DNA of 64,000 nt. Origin: CAYQMF01 sp964418595 (lineage in GTDB: Bacteria; Planctomycetota; UBA1135; UBA2386). The stretch is from assembly GCA_964418595.1 (NCBI GenBank), contig CAYQMF010000016.1:1-64000 (forward strand), written 5' to 3'. Below, piece by piece: positions 60,296 to 64,000 of the stretch; position 1 is the first letter of the stretch, and every line of letters starts with the position of its first letter. The translations under genes were made by a program, and so were the position numbers. Below the pieces are notes generated by a model. The model ran no database searches. It was not told where the DNA came from and saw only the letters and a list, made by a program, of their open reading frames with translations.

Positions 60296-61273
60296 TCACG
60301 GCACGAGCAGCACCGAGCCGGTCGTGGCGCGGCCTTCGAGCGCGCGGTGCGCGTCGGCGGCGGCCGCCATCGGAAACGTCGCGCCGACCCGCGGCCGCAA
60401 GCCGCCGCGCGCGAGCGCCTCGAACACGGCGCCGGCGCTCAGCTCCAGCTCCGCGCGCGTGGCGATGTAGTCGTGCAGGCGCGGGCGTGTGAGGTAGACC
60501 GAACCGTGCCGGCTCAGCTCCAGCACGTCGAGCGGATCGGGCGGGCCCGACGCGTTGCCGAACGACACGAGCAGGCCGCGTCGCGCCAGCGAGCGGAGCG
60601 AGCCCGCGAACGTGGCCTTCCCGACCCCGTCGAAGACCACCGGCACGCCGCGATCCTTGGTGATCTGGCGGACGTGCAGGGCGAAGTCCTCGCGCGTGTA
60701 CACGATCACATGCTGGCAGCCGTTGGCGCGGGCCAGATCCGCCTTCTGGTCGGACCCGACCGTGCCGATCACCTCCGCACCGAGGTGCGCGAGCCACTGG
60801 CACAAGAGCATGCCGACGCCGCCGACCGCCGCGTGTACGAGCACCGGCATGCCGGGCTCCACCTTGAAGCAGCGGCGGATGAGGTACTCCGCGGTCATCC
60901 CGCGCAGCAGCACCGCGGCGGCGGTCTCGTCGGCGATGAAGTCCGGCAGCGCGAGCAGACGCTCGCTCGGCAGGCAGCGGTACTCGGCGTACGCGCCCGG
61001 CTCGCTGCCCGCGTAGCCCACGCGGTCGCCGACGCGCACCGTCGACACGCCCCGGCCGACGGCCTCGACGATGCCGGCGCCCTCGACGCCGATGCAGTGG
61101 GGGAGCTGCGGCAGGGGGTACAGGCCGGAGCGGTGATAGGTGTCGATGAAATTGACGCCCATCGCCGTGTGCCGGACCAGCGCCTCGCCGGGGCCGGGAA
61201 CCGGCAGCGGGACGTGATCGCACTGCAGGGCCTCGGGACCACCGTGGGCGTGGACGCGGATGGCGAGGGGCAT
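60296..61273 (-). CDS. NADPH:quinone oxidoreductase (zinc-independent MDR family)
   Basis: 325 residues. The N-terminal GroES-like domain (about 1-130) contains GVNFIDTYHRSGLYPLPQLP and PHCIGVEGAGIVEAVG but no zinc-binding Cys set. The cofactor domain has the Rossmann motif VHAAVGGVGMLLCQWLAHLG (AxxGxxG type, NADPH-preferring), and later VVFDGVGKATFAGSLRSLAR. These match bacterial Qor proteins, which perform one-electron reduction of quinones or reduce enones in the cytoplasm. Length is typical (325). The ATG at 61273 starts the family N-terminus. Confidence 0.93.
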   Translation of the reverse strand: MPLAIRVHAHGGPEALQCDHVPLPVPGPGEALVRHTAMGVNFIDTYHRSGLYPLPQLPHCIGVEGAGIVEAVGRGVSTVRVGDRVGYAGSEPGAYAEYRCLPSERLLALPDFIADETAAAVLLRGMTAEYLIRRCFKVEPGMPVLVHAAVGGVGMLLCQWLAHLGAEVIGTVGSDQKADLARANGCQHVIVYTREDFALHVRQITKDRGVPVVFDGVGKATFAGSLRSLARRGLLVSFGNASGPPDPLDVLELSRHGSVYLTRPRLHDYIATRAELELSAGAVFEALARGGLRPRVGATFPMAAAADAHRALEGRATTGSVLLVP

Positions 61274-61438
61274 GGCGGTCAGGGTAGCGGGGCATGGGCC
61301 ACGGCCGCAACGCGGCGCAACGGCCAGATCGCGCACCGTTGGTGCCGAACGGTCATGGAGGCTGCGCGATCCCCTGCGATGAGCCGCGTCACTTCGCCCT
61401 GGCGCCCCTGCTTGACAGCCCGGCAGCGAACGGGGCGA

Positions 61439-62098
61439 ATGGCCGGCATGCAGCGCTTGCTCCTGGGTGTGCTCCTTCTCGGGTTCGTGAGTTGTACGGC
61501 GAGTCGCCAGTACTTCGTGCCGCGCGAGAACCTGCGCGCGCAGTCGCCGCGCGGCTGGCCCGCGGCCGAGTACGCGCTGCAGCACGAAGGCAAGGACGTC
61601 GGTCAGGCGCGGGTCTGGTCGGAGGGCGCCGCGCAGGTGAAGCACGGCGATGCCAGGCGCACGGTGCTGCACATCGGGTTCGAGATCGAGAACAAGGGCG
61701 CGACGCCGCTGGTGTTCGACGTCGACCGCTGTCGCGTCACCGACATGCAGACGAAGAGCCGCGACGGCCTCGTGCTCGAGCCGTACGAGGAGAAGGGGAA
61801 GCTGACCATCGACCCCGGCCTCGTCGGCCTGCTCGACTTCGAGTTCCTGCTCCCGCTCGACACGCTGCCACGCGACATCGACAGCTTCCGCGCGGTGTGG
61901 GTGCTGCAGGGCGAGGGCGAGGCGGCGGTGAAGACCACGCCGTTCCGCGTCGACGACACGCGCTACTACCGGCGCGCCTACTACGATCCGTGGTGGGGCG
62001 TCGGCTTCGGCTACCACTACGGCTACTACCCGTACCACGGCTGGCACCACCACCATGGCTGGGGCTTCGGGCCCAGCGTCCACTTCTGGGCGTGGTGA
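61439..62098 (+). CDS. Lipoprotein with Tyr/His/Trp-rich C-terminal tail
   Basis: 219 residues (216 from an alternative ATG at 61448). The lipoprotein signal ends in LLGFVSC (Cys at about residue 19). A beta-rich domain of about 150 residues follows (VLHIGFEIENKGATPLVFDV, LLDFEFLLPLDTLPRDIDSF), reminiscent of immunoglobulin-like folds. The last 35 residues are rich in Tyr, His, Gly and Trp (YYDPWWGVGFGYHYGYYPYH and HHHH), a composition that often binds metal or heme or packs at membrane surfaces. No family is recognised. It diverges from the Qor gene across a 165-base gap and converges on the HEAT lipoprotein. Confidence 0.7.
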   Translation: MAGMQRLLLGVLLLGFVSCTASRQYFVPRENLRAQSPRGWPAAEYALQHEGKDVGQARVWSEGAAQVKHGDARRTVLHIGFEIENKGATPLVFDVDRCRVTDMQTKSRDGLVLEPYEEKGKLTIDPGLVGLLDFEFLLPLDTLPRDIDSFRAVWVLQGEGEAAVKTTPFRVDDTRYYRRAYYDPWWGVGFGYHYGYYPYHGWHHHHGWGFGPSVHFWAW

Positions 62099-62111
62099 AG
62101 GCTCGGGCGCG

Positions 62112-63608
62112 TCAGCCGTCCTGCTCGATGACCTGACGGGCTCTGGCGGCGAGGGGATCGTCGGCGGCGGCGATGGCGAGGATCGCGCGCGCAATCTGGC
62201 AACGCGCGATCCGGAACTCGGGAGCGGACCGGGGATAGTGCATGCCACCGCCGGCCACGGCCATCGGCCTGCCGAGCAGGCCCGCGTAGTCGCGGTTCAG
62301 CGCGGCGGCGAGTGTGGGAAGTTCCACGCGCACCGCCGGACCACGGCGGGCCAGGAGCGTCGTGGCGCGTTCGACACGGGCCAGTGAGCCGCTCGCGGCG
62401 GCCTGCGCGAGCGCACGATCTGGCAGCCACGCGGGCGTGTCGAGTGTGGCCTGCAGGTGGTCGTAGTCGGCACGCAATCCGGCCGCGAGCACGAGATCCC
62501 TCGTCGACTCCTGGCGGGCGAGAACGACGACGTCGCGCGAACAGGGCGCGGCACGACTCAGCGCGTCGAGGACTGGCCGGCGATCCCCCGGGGCGAGACC
62601 GACGAGAAGGCCCGCGAGTTCGGGCACGAGGTGCGCCAGGTCTTCGCCGCTTCCCATCGCGGCGCCGAGCGCGTGTCGATAGACGCCAGGGTCGGGCGCG
62701 TGCGACACCACCGTACGCAGCAGTGCCTCGCTGCCGTGGGGCCCGAGCGCGATCAGGTGCCCGGCCGCGATCTCGCGCTGCTCCGGTACTGCGAAGGCCG
62801 CGACCAGAGTGGTGAGCTTGCGTTGGATCTCCTCCGGCACGTTGGCGCGCGCCGGTTCCGAGTCCTCCCCGGCGAGCACGGCGCGCGCGCGCGCCGCGGG
62901 GACGCCGCGCGGGTCGATGCGGAGGACGGCCCGCGCCGCGCACGCGCGCAGGGGTACGCGCACGGTCGAGCCCGTCACCCGCGGGTCCGGCCGATCGAGC
63001 ACCGCGGCGAGGCATGGCAGCGCCGCCCGGGCGCGCGGACCCATGCGGTCCAGCGCCTCGACGGCCAGCTCGATGCGGTGCGCGTCGACCTCGCCCGCCA
63101 TCGCGATCAGGGTCGGCAGGTCGCTGCGTCCGTCCGACCAGGCGCGCACGAACAGCCGCCGCAGGTCGACCGGTTCGCAGCCGATCCGGTGCTGCCACAT
63201 GCCCACGTCGGCTTCGTCGATGAGGAGAGACGTCGGGCGGTAGGGGGCCAGCTCGGCGACCGTGCGGATCAGATCGCGACCGGTTCCCCCGTCGAGGCGC
63301 GGCGACAGGGCGAGGAGTGGCTCGAGGACACCGCCACCAGCCGGACCCAGCGCACGCAGCAGCCGCAACGCCTCCCGCTGACGCGACACTCGACCCGCGT
63401 CGACGGCACGTTCCAACTCGGCCATGAGCGCGGGTCCCGCGGGCTCACCCTGCGCGATGAGCGTCTGCGCCGTGGAGATCCTTCGCTCCGGATCATCGAG
63501 CTGGCGGACGAGGAGCTCGAGATCGGGCCGCGGACCCGGTGGCGCAGGAACCCCGCAACTGACGCCGAAGGACACGCTGGCGAACAGGGTGAGACCGGCG
63601 CGGCGCAT
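62112..63608 (-). CDS. HEAT-repeat lipoprotein, function unknown
   Basis: 498 residues. The lipoprotein signal ends in VSFGVSC (Cys at about residue 18). The mature part is nearly all helical with HEAT-like repeats (LVRQLDDPERRISTAQTLIA, GRVSRQREALRLLRALGPAG, RIELAVEALDRMGPRARAAL, PLRACAARAVLRIDPRGVPA). No enzyme motif is visible, so a periplasmic scaffold or binding role is inferred. The ATG at 63608 gives the signal peptide; a frame to 63644 adds 12 residues before it. The downstream end converges on the Tyr/His-rich lipoprotein with 13 bases between stops. Confidence 0.75.
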   Translation of the reverse strand: MRRAGLTLFASVSFGVSCGVPAPPGPRPDLELLVRQLDDPERRISTAQTLIAQGEPAGPALMAELERAVDAGRVSRQREALRLLRALGPAGGGVLEPLLALSPRLDGGTGRDLIRTVAELAPYRPTSLLIDEADVGMWQHRIGCEPVDLRRLFVRAWSDGRSDLPTLIAMAGEVDAHRIELAVEALDRMGPRARAALPCLAAVLDRPDPRVTGSTVRVPLRACAARAVLRIDPRGVPAARARAVLAGEDSEPARANVPEEIQRKLTTLVAAFAVPEQREIAAGHLIALGPHGSEALLRTVVSHAPDPGVYRHALGAAMGSGEDLAHLVPELAGLLVGLAPGDRRPVLDALSRAAPCSRDVVVLARQESTRDLVLAAGLRADYDHLQATLDTPAWLPDRALAQAAASGSLARVERATTLLARRGPAVRVELPTLAAALNRDYAGLLGRPMAVAGGGMHYPRSAPEFRIARCQIARAILAIAAADDPLAARARQVIEQDG

Positions 63609-64000
63609 GGGGGTGAGCGTGCCCAGCGGGAGTGTGTCGGGCAAGCGAGGCGGTTCGATCGGCCGACGCGGGCCGCGTGTTCGGGCTCGGGCTGGGGCTC
63701 GCGCTGACGGCGCGTTGTGCCGTCAGCGACGGCTCGGGCTCGTACGGGAGCGGGGAGATGTGCGGGCCACGACTTCGCGGATCCGCGATGCGCGCCCCGG
63801 TCGTGCTGCGCGCGATCGCGAGACGGACCGGCGGCGAGTTCCGGCACTTCCACGCCGAGTGAGGCTGGACCGGTCGACCGGTCGCCCTCGCAGCGGACGC
63901 GGTTTGCTGCATGCGCTCCCGGCCTGGGACTCCCTCGGCACCGGGGGCTCCTCGGCGGTCGATCAAAGGATATCGTTGTCCATAGAGATCCCGACCACCC
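63609..64000. other. Right edge, no confident gene
   Basis: This 392-base stretch has short open frames on both strands, none with a recognisable domain, signal peptide or convincing start. It includes a hairpin at 63702-63728. The last 80 bases are lower in G+C, which may mark a promoter region for a gene beyond the edge. Confidence 0.35.
63702..63728. terminator. Perfect 10-bp hairpin
   Basis: Arms 63702-63711 and 63719-63728 (CGCTGACGGC/GCCGTCAGCG) pair perfectly with a seven-base loop. It lies upstream of the HEAT lipoprotein gene. No U-tract follows on either strand, so it may be a terminator or a leader structure. Confidence 0.35.

Noticed and set aside
61412..61440. TTGACA followed 17 bases later by GCGAAT before the Tyr/His-rich lipoprotein
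   Set aside because: The -10 match is poor (three of six) and would overlap the start codon; not called as a promoter.
63648..63660. GGTTCGATC pattern resembling a tRNA T-loop
   Set aside because: No matching acceptor, D or anticodon stems could be built around it.
63632..63862. 76-codon plus-strand frame at the right edge
   Set aside because: No signal, domain or good start, and it contains a perfect hairpin at 63702-63728 that looks non-coding.

Overview
The window is about 70% G+C and is read as a chromosomal stretch of a planctomycete (Planctomycetota). That is an inference from gene content. The strongest markers are the DUF1549/DUF1553, DUF1501 and PSCyt1-type cytochrome trio (15965-20392), a Tat-exported Gfo/Idh/MocA oxidoreductase, a two-domain DUF1080 protein next to a nucleoside-permease-type MFS carrier, Hanks-type kinases with planctomycete architecture, a TMTC-like GT-C enzyme with TPRs, and many large secreted proteins of unknown function. 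No rRNA, tRNA, CRISPR array, transposase or integrase was recognised.

Layout. 1-3148: pirin, MFS exporter and an RIC/ScdA-type iron-sulfur repair protein, all on the minus strand. 3307-6459: a secreted beta-helix protein built from two homologous halves. 6351-8962: a 109-bp direct repeat of that gene's 3' end brackets a lower-GC three-gene cassette on the minus strand. 8978-13054: a GH20 hexosaminidase, a broken mini-paralog and an intact choice-of-anchor B protein. 13095-15744: TMTC-like glycosyltransferase and MoaA. 15965-20392: PSCyt2/DUF1501/PSCyt1-LRR operon. 20413-25213: a duplicated secreted protein, a hairpin-rich 548-bp gap, a Uma2 protein and a Gfo/Idh/MocA oxidoreductase. 25248-33245: receptor-like Ser/Thr kinase, DUF1080, MFS, GT4 and a Cys-rich secreted protein. 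33414-38221: a thioredoxin-like/HEAT protein, a candidate selenoprotein and an S46 peptidase. 38223-40184: TrkA-N protein and lipoprotein. 40168-46770: a compact six-gene minus-strand run (metzincin-like lipoprotein, unknown protein, AcpH, esterase, DMT transporter, rRNA methyltransferase). 47042-55897: atypical kinase, ATP-grasp protein, TPR lipoprotein, NtrY-like histidine kinase, NhaD antiporter and a Tat-exported unknown. 56124-63608: an 11-repeat carboxypeptidase-regulatory-like protein, a long inverted repeat, a 34-residue Lys-rich protein, a quinone oxidoreductase and two lipoproteins.

The most notable observation is the gene at 34757-36025. One in-frame UGA at codon 93 divides an otherwise continuous secreted thioredoxin-fold-like protein. 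The UGA lies in a Cys-Thr-UGA motif and is followed by a nested hairpin with the geometry of a bacterial SECIS. It is proposed as a selenoprotein. The second is the 109-bp repeat around the 6.46-8.85 kb cassette. Start sites were set by signal peptides, family N-termini and overlaps; most genes lack a strong Shine-Dalgarno, so many starts are provisional.
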